From the NCBI RefSeq assembly GCF_001742745.1, contig NZ_MJAK01000003.1, positions 62,001 to 126,000 of the forward strand: a stretch of DNA of 64,000 nucleotides, read 5' to 3'. A program made the position numbers and the translations under genes. Source of the stretch: Curtobacterium sp. ER1/6 (GTDB lineage Bacteria > Actinomycetota > Actinomycetes > Actinomycetales > Microbacteriaceae). A model generated the notes under the pieces. It saw only the letters and a program-made list of their open reading frames with translations. It had not been told where the DNA came from and searched no databases. Position 1 is the first letter of the stretch. Each line of letters opens with the position of its first letter. Below, in pieces: positions 50,162 to 59,408 of this stretch.

Positions 50162-51826
50162 TCACGCGGCCGCCTCGGCGAGGCTCCGGCCCGGGATGGC
50201 GTCGAGCAGGTCCTTCGTGTACTGCTCCTGCGGGTCGTCGAACACCGCCGCGACACTGCCCCGTTCGACCACCTCGCCGCGACGCATCACGACGACGTCG
50301 TCCGCGATCCGGCGGACCACCCCGAGGTCGTGCGTGATGAACAGGTAGCTCAGACCGAGCCGGTCCTGCAGGTCGTCGAGCAGCGTCAGGATCTGCTCCT
50401 GCACGAGCACGTCGAGCGCCGAGACCGCCTCGTCGAGGATGATGAGCTCCGGCTCGAGCGCCAGCGCCCGGGCGATCGCCACGCGCTGCCGCTGCCCGCC
50501 GGACAGCTCGTTCGGACGGAGCTGCGCCACGGACCGGGGCAGCGCGACCTGGTCGAGCAGCGTCGCCACCCGCTCGGTGCGCGAGGCCCGGTCGCCGATC
50601 CCGAACACCCGGAGCGGCTCGTCGATGATCCGCTCGATCGTCGAGGTCGGGTCGAGCGAGCCGTAGGGGTCCTGGAACACGGGCTGCACCCGGCGTCGGA
50701 CGTCCCGCCGCTCCCGTCCCCGTGCGCTGCCGATCGACAGCCCGTCGACGAGGGCGCTGCCCGAGGTGGGCGTCTCGAGCCCGAGCACGATGCGGGCGAC
50801 GGTCGTCTTGCCGGAACCGGACTCGCCGACGACGGCGGTCGTCGTGCCGCGGCGAACCGTGAAGGACACCCCGTCCGCGGCGCGGAGCGTGCCGGCACCG
50901 CGGCCGCGGAGCCGGTACTCCTTCACCAGGTCGGACACGACGAGGATCGGCTCGCCGGCCGCGACGGGCTCCGGTGCGACCCCGGACAGCGCGGGTGCCG
51001 CCGCGATGAGCCGCTTCGTGTACTCGTGCTGCGGGTCGCGGAGGATCGTCTCCGGTGCGCCCTGCTCGACGATCTCGCCGTCGAGCATCACGACGACGCG
51101 GTCGGTCCGGTCCGCGGCGACGCCGAGGTCGTGCGTCACGAACAGCAGCGTCGTGCCGTGCTGGTCCACCAGCGTCTGCAGGTGGTCGAGGATCTGCCGC
51201 TGCACCGTCACGTCCAGGGCGCTCGTGGGCTCGTCGGCGATGAGCAGCTCGGGCTGCCGGGCGAGGGCCACCGCGATGAGGATGCGCTGGCGCATGCCGC
51301 CGGAGAACTCGTGCGGGTACTGGTCCGCCCGTCGCCCTGCTTCGGGGATGCCGGCCTCCGTCATCAGGGCGATCACCCGTTCGCGGAGCGCCGCGCGTCC
51401 GCGCAGCCCGCCGGCCCGCAGGGCGTCCGCGATCTGTGCACCCACCCGCATCGAGGGGTTGAGGTTCGTCGACGGGTCCTGCGGCACCAGTCCGATCCGT
51501 CCGCCGCGGACGCGGCGCATGAGCGGTTCGTCGGCGTGGGCGATGTCGTCGTCGCCGAGGCGGATGTCCCCGCCGGTGATGTGGCCGGCGCCCGGGAGCA
51601 GCCGCAGGAGCGCGGCGATGAGCGTCGACTTGCCGGAGCCCGACTGGCCGACGATCGCGACGCGCTCGCCGCGGCGGACGTCGAGGTCGATGCCGTGCAG
51701 CACCTCGCGGTCGCCGAACGCGACCCGCAGGTCGCGCACGGACAGCAGGTGGTCGGCTCCGGTGTCGGAGGGGAGGCGCGGCTCGGCCCCGGCGGTGGTG
51801 GTCACGTTCTCAGCGTCCTGCGGCAT
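50162..51826 (-). CDS. Peptide ABC transporter, double ATPase (DppD-DppF fusion)
   Basis: A 554-residue protein with two complete ABC ATPase domains, so one gene supplies both ATPases of an oligopeptide importer. Domain 1 has GQSGSGKST and FSGGMRQR with LLIADEPTSALD; domain 2 has GESGSGKTT and LSGGQRQR with LIILDEAVSALD, ending with FDDPQEQYTKDLLDAIPG. Both carry the DppD/F-type C-terminal extension (DPQHEYTKRLIAA). It overlaps the broken gamma-glutamyltransferase gene by 17 bp. All parts look functional. Confidence 0.94.
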   Translation of the reverse strand: MPQDAENVTTTAGAEPRLPSDTGADHLLSVRDLRVAFGDREVLHGIDLDVRRGERVAIVGQSGSGKSTLIAALLRLLPGAGHITGGDIRLGDDDIAHADEPLMRRVRGGRIGLVPQDPSTNLNPSMRVGAQIADALRAGGLRGRAALRERVIALMTEAGIPEAGRRADQYPHEFSGGMRQRILIAVALARQPELLIADEPTSALDVTVQRQILDHLQTLVDQHGTTLLFVTHDLGVAADRTDRVVVMLDGEIVEQGAPETILRDPQHEYTKRLIAAAPALSGVAPEPVAAGEPILVVSDLVKEYRLRGRGAGTLRAADGVSFTVRRGTTTAVVGESGSGKTTVARIVLGLETPTSGSALVDGLSIGSARGRERRDVRRRVQPVFQDPYGSLDPTSTIERIIDEPLRVFGIGDRASRTERVATLLDQVALPRSVAQLRPNELSGGQRQRVAIARALALEPELIILDEAVSALDVLVQEQILTLLDDLQDRLGLSYLFITHDLGVVRRIADDVVVMRRGEVVERGSVAAVFDDPQEQYTKDLLDAIPGRSLAEAAA

Positions 51827-53649
51827 AGCCCTGTGCTCCTCGCGGGTTGGCGGCGGCGCCCAGGACGCCGGTGTCGGGGTCGCGCGTCACGCACGACAGG
51901 CGGCCGAGCGACCAGTCGCCGGCGCGGGTGACGACGTGGCCGAGCTCCTCGAGCCCGGTGATGACGTCGTCGCCCAGTCGGTCCTCGACGACGAGGCCGC
52001 CGGGGGTCCAGGTGCGGGGCCAGAACGACCCCGGGAACGACGTCGTGTGCAGTGCGGGGGCGTCGATCGCCTGCTGCGGGGACCACCCGCCGACGATCGT
52101 GCGGAGCAGGTACAGCAGCTGCCACTGGTCCTGCTGGTCGCCGCCCGGTGACCCCATCGCCACGACCGGTTCGCCGTCCCGCAGGACGAGCGTCGGTGTG
52201 AGCGTCGTGCGGGGTCGGGCGCCGGGGGTGAGCGTCGTCGCCGTGCCCTCCTCGAGCCAGGTCATCTGCAGGCGGGTGCCGAGGCAGAACCCGAGCTCGG
52301 GGATCGTCGGGGAGGACTGCAGCCACCCGCCGGACGGAGTGGCGCTGACGATGTTGCCCCAGCGGTCGACGACGTCGATGTGGCACGTGTCGCCCCGGGT
52401 CTCGCCGGTCTCCATCACGATCGGCTCGCCGCGGTCCTCGTGCTCGGGTGCGTCCTCGGCGGGGGCGGCCACGGCCTCGCCGCGTGCTCCGGGGACGGTG
52501 GGCTCCCCGACACCGGCGACCGGTCCGCCGCGGGGCGTGTACGACTCGCGGAGCGGCGGCAGCACCCCGCCGGGCACCGAGACCGTCCCCGGACGGAGCT
52601 CGTGCGAGGCGCGGTCGCCGATGAGCGCCCGCCGCTCGGCGGAGTAGGCGTCGGACAGCAGCTCGTCCATCGGGACGTCGCCGTCGCCGTAGTACGCCTC
52701 GCGGTCGGCGAGCGCGAGCTTCTGCGCCTCGGCGATCGTGTGCGCGCCGAGGACCGTCGAGGGGTCGAGCCGCTCGTCGTCGAGCGGTTCGAGCAGACGG
52801 AGGGTCTGCAGGAGCGCCGGGCCCTGGCCCCACGGCCCGGTCTTGGCGATGGTGTGCCCGCGGAACTCGGCGGTCGTCGCGGGTTCGGTCGTCGCCCGGA
52901 ACGCCGCCAGGTCCGACGCCCGGATCACACCCGCGTGGTCGGTGCCCGACGCGTGCCGGTGCGGGTCGCGCACGAAGCGGTCGACCGCCTCGGCGACGGA
53001 GCCCTCGGCCCACTCGGTGCGGGCGGCCTCGATGCGCGCGACGCGCGCGTCGCCGTCGTCCCCGTCGACACCGGACCCGGCCTGCACGAGCCGCTCCAGC
53101 ACGGCGGCCCACGCCTCGTTGCGCACCATGGTCCCGGGGACCGGTACCGAGCCTCCCGGCAGCCACCGCTCGGCGGAGGACGGCCAGCGCTCCCGGAACA
53201 GGTCCTGGACCGTCGCGATCGTGGCGACCACCCGGGGTGCGACGGGGTGGCCGTCACGGGCGTAGCCGACGGCGGGGGCGAGCACGTCGGCGAGCTCCCA
53301 GGTGCCGTGCTCCGCGAGGAGCAGGAACCAGGCGTCGACGGCGCCCGGGACGGCGGCCGCGAGGGCACCCGATCCGGGCACCAGGTCGAGCCCCTCGGCA
53401 CGGTAGTGCTCCGGCGTCGCTCCCGCGGGGGCGGGACCCTGTCCGACCAGCACGGTCGGGGTCTTCCCCTCGGCTGTCGCGTAGACGGCGGTCATGTCGC
53501 CGCCCGAAGGCGTTGCCGCCGCGCTCCAGGACCGACTGCGCCGTCGCGGTGGCGATCCAGTGCGTCGACGCGGCCATGCCGAAGGTGCCCTGCAGGTCCG
53601 GCCGGGTGGTCTCGGTCGGCGGTGTGGTGAAGGCGGGGTTGGTGCTCAT
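51810..53649 (-). pseudogene. ggt: Gamma-glutamyltransferase, broken by an internal deletion
   Basis: Gamma-glutamyltransferase cleaves glutathione and gamma-glutamyl peptides. The N-terminal part from ATG 53649 (about 48 residues: MSTNPAFTTPPTETTRPD...VLERGGNAF) is in one frame. Near 53505 the frame shifts: GGNAF is followed directly by the codons for GGDMTAVYA in another frame. Family members have about 20 residues there (a DAAVAA...NGP-like stretch), so about 59 nt appear to be deleted. The remaining 561-residue frame (51810-53495) still has the catalytic Thr region DTCHIDVVDRWGN and SPGGDQQ. The gene is probably inactive, unless a start at ATG 53495 gives a partial protein. Confidence 0.75.
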
Positions 53650-53687
53650 GGTGCTGGTGCTCCTCAGCGGTGTTCTCGGCGGTGTTC

Positions 53688-54560
53688 TCAGCGGTCCGAT
53701 GCGGTGGGGTCGAGGGCGTCGCGCAGGGCGTCGCCGAACAGGTTGAAGCCGAGGCAGATGACCGCGATCGCGACGCCCGGCACGACGGCGGCCCACGGGG
53801 CCTGGCCCAGGTACTGCTGCGCGTCCGAGAGCATGATGCCGAGGCTCGCCGTCGGCGGCTGGATGCCGAGGCCGAGGAAGGAGAGCAGGGCCTCGCCGAT
53901 GACCGCGACCGGCATGATCACGGTCGCCTGCACGATGATCGCGGAGACGCAGTTCGGCAGCACGTGCTGCAGGATGATCCGCGCGCCGCCGGCGTCGAGG
54001 GTCTTCGCGCTCGTCACGAAGTCGGCGCTGGTGATCCGGAGCGTCTCGCCGCGGACGATGCGGATCATCGCCGGGACGTGCGAGATGCCGATCGCGATGA
54101 CGGCGTTCGTCAGGCTCGGACCGCTGATCGCCGCGAGGCCCACCGCGAGGATGAGGAACGGGAACGCGAGCGCGACGTCGGTCAGGCGGCTGATGATCGC
54201 GTCGAGCCAGCGCCAGTACCCGGCGAGCAGGCCGAGCGGGGTGCCGACGACGACCGCGAGGAGCACCGACAGCACGCCCACGACGAGCGAGACCTGGATG
54301 CCGTACAGCGTCCGGGACAGGATGTCGCGGCCGAGGTCGTCGGTGCCGAACCCGAAGCCGACGGTGAAGGGCACCTGGAACGGCAGGTCGAAGTGGGTCG
54401 CCGTCGGGTCGTGCGGGGCGACCAGCGGCGCCGTGATCCCGGCGAGCACGACGACCGCGAGCATGATGCCGCCGGTCATGCCGAGCCGGTTCGTCCGGAC
54501 CTGCTTCCAGATCCGGCCGCGACTCGAGCCGAGGTCGAAGGGTGCGGTGATGGTGGTCAT
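53688..54560 (-). CDS. Peptide ABC transporter permease (DppC-type)
   Basis: A 290-residue permease with an N-terminal helix and five more. The DppC-type motif FGTDDLGRDILSRTLYG and the EAA loop GAKTLDAGGARIILQHVLPN-like TSAKTLDAGGARIILQHV interact with the ATPases. Its ATG overlaps the stop of the DppB-type gene by 4 bp. It imports peptides with the other operon products. Confidence 0.94.
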   Translation of the reverse strand: MTTITAPFDLGSSRGRIWKQVRTNRLGMTGGIMLAVVVLAGITAPLVAPHDPTATHFDLPFQVPFTVGFGFGTDDLGRDILSRTLYGIQVSLVVGVLSVLLAVVVGTPLGLLAGYWRWLDAIISRLTDVALAFPFLILAVGLAAISGPSLTNAVIAIGISHVPAMIRIVRGETLRITSADFVTSAKTLDAGGARIILQHVLPNCVSAIIVQATVIMPVAVIGEALLSFLGLGIQPPTASLGIMLSDAQQYLGQAPWAAVVPGVAIAVICLGFNLFGDALRDALDPTASDR

Positions 54561-55510
54561 GCGGTTCCTCCGACGCGGATCTTCGGGTTGATGACGGAGT
54601 ACAGGACGTCGACGGCGAAGTTGATGAGGACGTAGCCGAGGGTGATGACGAGCACGACGGCCTGGATGACCGGGTAGTCACGGGTGAAGACGGCGTCGAG
54701 CGTGAGCTTGCCGAAGCCCGGCAGCGCGAAGATGCGCTCCGTGACGACGGCACCGGAGATCAGGCCGCCGAGCTGCAGGCCGACGATGGTCACGACGACG
54801 ATCATCGAGTTCCGCAACCCGTACCGGAACAGCACCCGCGGACGGCTCAGGCCCTTCGCTCGGGCCGTCCGGACGAAGTCGGTCTTCATCGTCTCGATCA
54901 TCGACGCCCGGGTCTGCCGCATGATCACGGCGGCGAGCGAGGTGCCCAGGATGAGGGCCGGGAGCGTCAGGTGGTGCAGGGCGCCGACCGGGTCGTTCGT
55001 CACCGGCACGTAGCCGGACGCCGGGAACCAGCCGAGGCCCGCGGCGAGCCACACGATCGCGAGGATGCCGAGCCAGAAGTTCGGCACGCTCAGGCCCACG
55101 AGCGCGGCGGCGTTCGCCATCCACTCGGGCCAGCGGCCGCGGTAGCGCTCGGCGAGGGTGCCGAGGGCGACCCCCACGACGACCGCGACGACGATCGCGT
55201 AGAGCGCGAGCCACAGCGTGACCGGCAGGGTCGCGCCGAGGAGCTCGGTGACGGGCGTGCCCGTCCGGGTGGACTGGCCGAGGTCGCCCTGCAGCGCGTT
55301 GACGACGAAGCGCCAGTACTGCACGAGCAGGGAGTCGTCGAGGCCGAGGTCGGCGCGGACGGCGGCGAGGCGTTCGGGGCTCGCCTCCTCGCCCGCCAGG
55401 GCCAGCGCGGGGTCGCCCGGCAGCTGCCGGACCCCGAAGAACACCACGATCGAGGCGAGGACGAGCGTGAGCGCCGCCTGCCAGAGCCGGGTCAGGACGT
55501 ACCGGATCAC
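54557..55510 (-). CDS. Peptide ABC transporter permease (DppB-type)
   Basis: A 317-residue permease starting VIRYVLTRLWQAALTLVLASIVVFFGVRQLPGDP, the DppB N-terminus. It has six helices and the EAA-like loop TDFVRTARAKGLSRPRVLFRY. GTG 55510 overlaps the binding-protein stop by 4 bp (GTGA), matching the tight packing of the operon. Confidence 0.94.
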   Translation of the reverse strand: MIRYVLTRLWQAALTLVLASIVVFFGVRQLPGDPALALAGEEASPERLAAVRADLGLDDSLLVQYWRFVVNALQGDLGQSTRTGTPVTELLGATLPVTLWLALYAIVVAVVVGVALGTLAERYRGRWPEWMANAAALVGLSVPNFWLGILAIVWLAAGLGWFPASGYVPVTNDPVGALHHLTLPALILGTSLAAVIMRQTRASMIETMKTDFVRTARAKGLSRPRVLFRYGLRNSMIVVVTIVGLQLGGLISGAVVTERIFALPGFGKLTLDAVFTRDYPVIQAVVLVITLGYVLINFAVDVLYSVINPKIRVGGTA

Positions 55511-57165
55511 TTGTCGCCGCCTTCCACGAACGCCGCCTGGCTGAGTCGGACCACGCCGTCGGCGTAGGTGGAGACACCGGCGACGTCCGTGCTGACGCCG
55601 GTGATGCTGCGGGTCCGGTAGAGGTAGATGATCGGGTCGTCCTGCTGCACCTTCGTGACGAGCTGGCCGTACAGGTCGGCGCGCTCCTGCTGGTCGGTGG
55701 CCTGCGCCGCGCGGCTGATCAGGTCGTCGACCTCGGGGTCGCTGTACCCGGGGTAGTTGTTGCCGCCGCCGGTGCCGAGGAACGAACCGATGTTGCCGTG
55801 CGGGTCGACGCGGCCCGACCAGCCGAGCTGCAGCGCCTGGAAGTCGCCACGTGTCTGGTCGTCGAGCAGGGTCGTGTACTCGACCGGGGTGATCGTGATC
55901 GCGAAGCCGCCGGCGCGGGCCTGCGCCTGCAGGGCCTGGGCGAACCGGACCGTGTCGGGGGTGTTCGTCACCTCCATCTCGATCGGGAAGGGCTGCTCGA
56001 CGCCGGCCTCCTCCAGGAGCTCCTTGGCCCGCTCCGGGTCGTACGCCGGGCACGCCTTGCTCGCGTCGGTCGCGAAGGCACTCGTGTCCGGGATCGGGGA
56101 GCACGCGACGTCCGCCCAGCCGCGGAAGACGCTCTGCACGAGCTCGCCGCGGTTGATCGACATCGACAGGGCCTGGCGGACCTTCCGCTGGGTGGCGAGC
56201 GGGGTGTCGAGGGGCTCCGGATCGGTGCCGACGCCGTCCTGGTTCGCGAGGTTGATCGTGATGCCCTGGTAGCCAAGCGAGCCGGTGCGCAGGACCTCGA
56301 GGTCCTTCCGCTTCATCAGCTCGTCGACGTCCTGGGTCGAGATCGTGTCCGCGACCTGGACGTCCCCGGACTTCAGGTTCTGCGCGCGGATGCTCGCGTC
56401 GGTGATGATCCGGTACGTGATGCGGTCGAAGTGCGCGCTCGCCGGGTCGTGGTACATCGGGTCGCGCTCGACGGTGATCGACGTCTGCGGCACCCGCTCG
56501 ACGAACTTGTACGGGCCGATGCAGACCGGGGCGTCGCCGAAGCCGTCGCCCTCCTGCTCGAGGGCGGTCGGCGACATGACCATGCCGGCCCGGTCGGCGA
56601 GCGCCGCGGTGATCGGGGCGAAGGGCGTGCTGTAGTGGAGGCGGACCGTGTGGTCGTCGACCGCCTCGATGCCCGTGACGGGACCCATCTCGCTCTTCCG
56701 GCTCGAGTCGTCCTTCGTCAGGTTCCGCTCGAGCGTCGTCACGACTGCTGCCGCGTCGAAGGGTGTGCCGTCGGCGAAGCGGTAGCCGGTGTGGACCGGG
56801 AACGTGACGGTCTTCCCGCCGTCGGAGACCGTCGGCAGCTCGGTCGCGAGCATCGGGACCACCGTGCCCTCGGCGTCGATGTCGTAGAGCTTCTGGCACA
56901 TCGTCTCCATGACGTACCGGGTGTAGAGCGACGACGAGGTGGTCGGGTCGAGCCGGTCCGGTTCGGCGGAGAGCGCCATCACGAGGTCACCGCCCTCGCG
57001 GACCGGGTGGTCGCCGATCGCGACGGTGGTGACGGTGCCGGCCGTGGCGCCGCCGGCCTTCGAGCGTTGGACCGGGACGCACGCCGTGAGGGCGAGCGTG
57101 GCGGCCAGGGCGACGGCGGGCAGCGCGAGCAGTGTCCGGCGGCGTCGAGCGGGGGAGTTGGACAT
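55507..57165 (-). CDS. Peptide ABC transporter substrate-binding lipoprotein (SBP family 5)
   Basis: A 552-residue lipoprotein; the signal ends LTAC (about Cys28). Family-5 markers are RLDPTTSSSLYTRYVMETMCQKLYD, GTPFDAAAVVTTLERN, GPYKFVE and the C-terminal lobe QALQAQARAGGFAITITPVE. It determines which peptides (perhaps gamma-glutamyl peptides, given the neighbouring gene) the importer takes. It is first in the operon, followed by 4-bp overlaps. The upstream palindrome 57226-57243 is the likely GntR site. Confidence 0.93.
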   Translation of the reverse strand: MSNSPARRRRTLLALPAVALAATLALTACVPVQRSKAGGATAGTVTTVAIGDHPVREGGDLVMALSAEPDRLDPTTSSSLYTRYVMETMCQKLYDIDAEGTVVPMLATELPTVSDGGKTVTFPVHTGYRFADGTPFDAAAVVTTLERNLTKDDSSRKSEMGPVTGIEAVDDHTVRLHYSTPFAPITAALADRAGMVMSPTALEQEGDGFGDAPVCIGPYKFVERVPQTSITVERDPMYHDPASAHFDRITYRIITDASIRAQNLKSGDVQVADTISTQDVDELMKRKDLEVLRTGSLGYQGITINLANQDGVGTDPEPLDTPLATQRKVRQALSMSINRGELVQSVFRGWADVACSPIPDTSAFATDASKACPAYDPERAKELLEEAGVEQPFPIEMEVTNTPDTVRFAQALQAQARAGGFAITITPVEYTTLLDDQTRGDFQALQLGWSGRVDPHGNIGSFLGTGGGNNYPGYSDPEVDDLISRAAQATDQQERADLYGQLVTKVQQDDPIIYLYRTRSITGVSTDVAGVSTYADGVVRLSQAAFVEGGDK

Positions 57166-57225
57166 CGTGTTCCTGGAGCGTGCGGTGTGCGTGGCGGCTC
57201 TTGTGGAGCCGCGCTCAGGAGTGCG

Positions 57226-57243
57226 GTGATTGCATACAATCAC
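57226..57243. promoter_or_regulatory. GntR-type palindrome upstream of the peptide transport operon
   Basis: GTGATTG-CATA-CAATCAC is a 7-bp perfect inverted repeat 60 bp upstream of the binding-protein ATG (57165). Such ATTG-N4-CAAT sites are typical of FCD-type GntR regulators, and the operon encodes one as its last gene. The same 300-bp gap also contains the promoter of the divergent lectin-peptidase gene. Confidence 0.55.
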
Positions 57244-57463
57244 ACCCGAATGCACTGCTTTGTACACGATGTGTTTCCGTCGTGTAACACCGAGTGCCTC
57301 TCCTCTTCCCTGTCGTGCCCCTCGCACTGGGGCGGGAGGACCGGTGTCAAGGGGTTGTGCGCCCCGACACGAGAAGCGACCATCGTTCGTCGGCGTGTTC
57401 AGGGCGCGCCGCGGACCGAACGGCGCTGGGGCGCCGCCCGCATCCAGATCAGGGGTTCTCTTC

Positions 57464-58645
57464 TTGACCAGCACACCGTCCGTCGCGCGCACACGGCGTC
57501 TCCCACGCATCGCCGCGGCCCTCCTCGCGTTCGCCGTCGCCGCCGGCACCCTCGTCGGCCTCGCCGAACCAGCCTCCGCAGCCGCCGTCTGGAAGGGCTC
57601 GATCCCCGCGGGCAACACCCTTGCCCCGGGCGATTCGGTCACCTCGCCGAACGGCCAGTACCGCCTCGTCATGCAGGGCGACGGCAACCTCGTGGAGTAC
57701 GGCATCGGCGGTGCCGTGCTCTGGTCCTCCGGCACCTCGAACCAGCCCGGTGCGGTCGCCGTCGTCGGCAAGAACCGTGCCCTCGACATCGTCCGCAACG
57801 GGCAGCGTGTCGCCCGCTGGGCCACCGCGGGCAAGCCGCAGTCGACCAGCTTCGAGGTCCGCGGCGACGGCACGATGGTCCTCTGGGCCGGCGCCACTGC
57901 CGTGGTGAACTGGACCGGCTACCAGTCCCGTGTCCCCGCCGGCAACACGATCCTGCCGGGGACCACGCTCCGGGCGGATCCGTCCGGCAACCGCACCCTC
58001 ACGATGATGACCAACGGCATGCTCGTGCAGCGGGTGAACGGCGGCGTCGTCTGGACCACCGCGAGCACCATCCGCAACCACAACGCCTACGCCGCGGTGC
58101 AGACCGACGGCAACCTCGTCATCTACACGGCGGCCGGCAAGGCGATCTGGGCCTCGAACACGAGCCGGGCCGGCGGTGGTGCGCTCCTCGTGCAGGTCGA
58201 CGACAACGTCGTCCTCTACGGCAAGAACGACACCCGCTCGTGGTCGACCCGGCCCGTCACCGGATTGCTCTGGCCTGTCGCGAGCACGAAGATCAGCGGC
58301 AAGTACGGCGACGACCGCGGCGCCGGCCACGTCCCGCGCTACCACCAGGGCACCGACGCGGCAGTCGGCACCGGGACGCCCGTGTACGCCTCGGCGTCCG
58401 GCACCGTCACGACCGCGACCAGCTCGGCGTCGTACGGCAACTACGTCGTCGTGACCTACGGCATGACGACCGTCCTCACCGCGCACATGAGCACGATCGC
58501 GGTGAAGAAGGGGCAGATCGTGTCCGTCACGCAGCAGCTCGGGAAGTCGGGCAACACGGGGCAGTCGACCGGGCCGCACGTGCACGTCGAGGTACGGCGC
58601 AACGGCACGCTCGTCGACCCGCTGCAGAACCTGCACTTCCGCTGA
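57464..58645 (+). CDS. Secreted bulb-lectin/M23 metallopeptidase
   Basis: A 393-residue secreted protein. After a signal peptide (hydrophobic 14-34, ending PASAA) come two B-lectin repeats (about 38-260: RLVMQGDGNLVEYG, VQTDGNLVIYT) that bind mannose-type sugars, then an M23 peptidase domain (YHQGTDAAVGTGTPVYASASGTV, ..STGPHVHVEVRRNG) with the zinc ligands His and Asp of HQGTD and HVH. The enzyme could cut peptidoglycan cross-links of competitors or host-associated bacteria. The start is TTG 57464 with AGGGG 8 nt upstream; the open frame extends further upstream without similarity. The 57166-57463 gap holds no gene. Confidence 0.9.
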   Translation: MTSTPSVARTRRLPRIAAALLAFAVAAGTLVGLAEPASAAAVWKGSIPAGNTLAPGDSVTSPNGQYRLVMQGDGNLVEYGIGGAVLWSSGTSNQPGAVAVVGKNRALDIVRNGQRVARWATAGKPQSTSFEVRGDGTMVLWAGATAVVNWTGYQSRVPAGNTILPGTTLRADPSGNRTLTMMTNGMLVQRVNGGVVWTTASTIRNHNAYAAVQTDGNLVIYTAAGKAIWASNTSRAGGGALLVQVDDNVVLYGKNDTRSWSTRPVTGLLWPVASTKISGKYGDDRGAGHVPRYHQGTDAAVGTGTPVYASASGTVTTATSSASYGNYVVVTYGMTTVLTAHMSTIAVKKGQIVSVTQQLGKSGNTGQSTGPHVHVEVRRNGTLVDPLQNLHFR

Positions 58646-58711
58646 TCCACGTCGCCCCCCGGGCGGGTGTTCCTGCCCGGGAGGTCGGCCGGCCCGGCTA
58701 CCGTGGTGCAG

Positions 58712-59347
58712 GTGGTGGAGAGAGGTGCGCGAACGGACGCCGAGACCGTCCTCGCCGCGTTCGCCCGCACCACGGGGGACGCCGCCGGGGCGCGCCGCGT
58801 GGCCCGGCAGTTCGCCGACCTCGACGAGGGGGAGCGCTCGGCGCTGCTCTGGAGCGACGACCCCGGCGCCCGGCTGGTCGCCGTCGTGCTGCTCGTCCAG
58901 GCGATGCGTGCACGCCCCGACCCCGAGCTGACCGACGAGTACCTCGCCGCGGCCAAGGCCGAGCGGTTCGACGACCCGGTCCTCGTCGACATCGCCGCCG
59001 AGGAGCTCGTCGGGGCGCCGCTCGTCGGTGGGTCCACCGGCCTGCTCTTCGCGCTCGCGAAGTCCGACGTCGCCGTGGTCCGACGGATCGCGGTCGTGGC
59101 GACCCTGGCGTTCGCGAAGCAGGGCGACGCCGAGGTGCCGCTCGCGATCGCCGGCCGGCTCGTCCGGGAGCGCAGCGACACCGTGCAGTCCGCTCTCGGG
59201 TGGGTGCTGCGCGAGACGGGGAAGCGGGCGTCGGAGCCCGCGCTCGTGGCGTTCCTCGAGCGGCAGGGGCGGTTCCTGTCACCGGCGGCGCGCGCGACGG
59301 CGACCGAGCACCTGCCCCCGGCCGAACGCGATCGCCTGCGCGGCTGA
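58712..59347 (+). CDS. DNA alkylation repair-like protein (AlkD family)
   Basis: A protein of about 211 residues made of HEAT-like helical repeats. AlkD-type features are VVRRIAVVATLAFAKQGDAE, ERSDTVQSALGWVLRETGKR and LSPAARATATEHLPPAERDRL. AlkD excises positively charged alkylated bases. The catalytic Trp/Asp residues are not clearly placed, so it may be a non-catalytic relative. The start is set at GTG 58712 because TACCGT (58699-58704) lies 7 nt before it (leaderless); GTG 58667 and nearby GTGs are alternatives. The gene is 61 bp upstream of the MFS gene. Confidence 0.72.
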   Translation: MVERGARTDAETVLAAFARTTGDAAGARRVARQFADLDEGERSALLWSDDPGARLVAVVLLVQAMRARPDPELTDEYLAAAKAERFDDPVLVDIAAEELVGAPLVGGSTGLLFALAKSDVAVVRRIAVVATLAFAKQGDAEVPLAIAGRLVRERSDTVQSALGWVLRETGKRASEPALVAFLERQGRFLSPAARATATEHLPPAERDRLRG

Positions 59348-59377
59348 GGCCTGCGCACTGACTGTGCAGTCGGCAGT

Positions 59378-59395
59378 ACCGACCACACGGTCGGT
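59378..59395. promoter_or_regulatory. TetR operator ACCGACC-ACAC-GGTCGGT before the MFS gene
   Basis: A perfect 7-bp inverted repeat with 4-bp spacer ends directly before the -10 (TAGGGT, 59396-59401), which is 7 nt from ATG 59409. It matches the ACCGACC/GGTCGGT half-sites of many TetR operators and would block the promoter. The TetR encoded at the end of the operon is the natural candidate. Confidence 0.75.
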
Positions 59396-59408
59396 TAGGG
59401 TCGACGGC

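Noticed and set aside
55798..59361. A 1187-codon open frame on the plus strand across the binding-protein gene, and similar long frames at 24364-27171 (+), 16466-19735 (-) and 2736-4595 (+)
   Set aside because: They lie opposite or out of phase with well-conserved genes, are low-complexity (Arg/Gly/Asp-rich) and arise from the high GC content.
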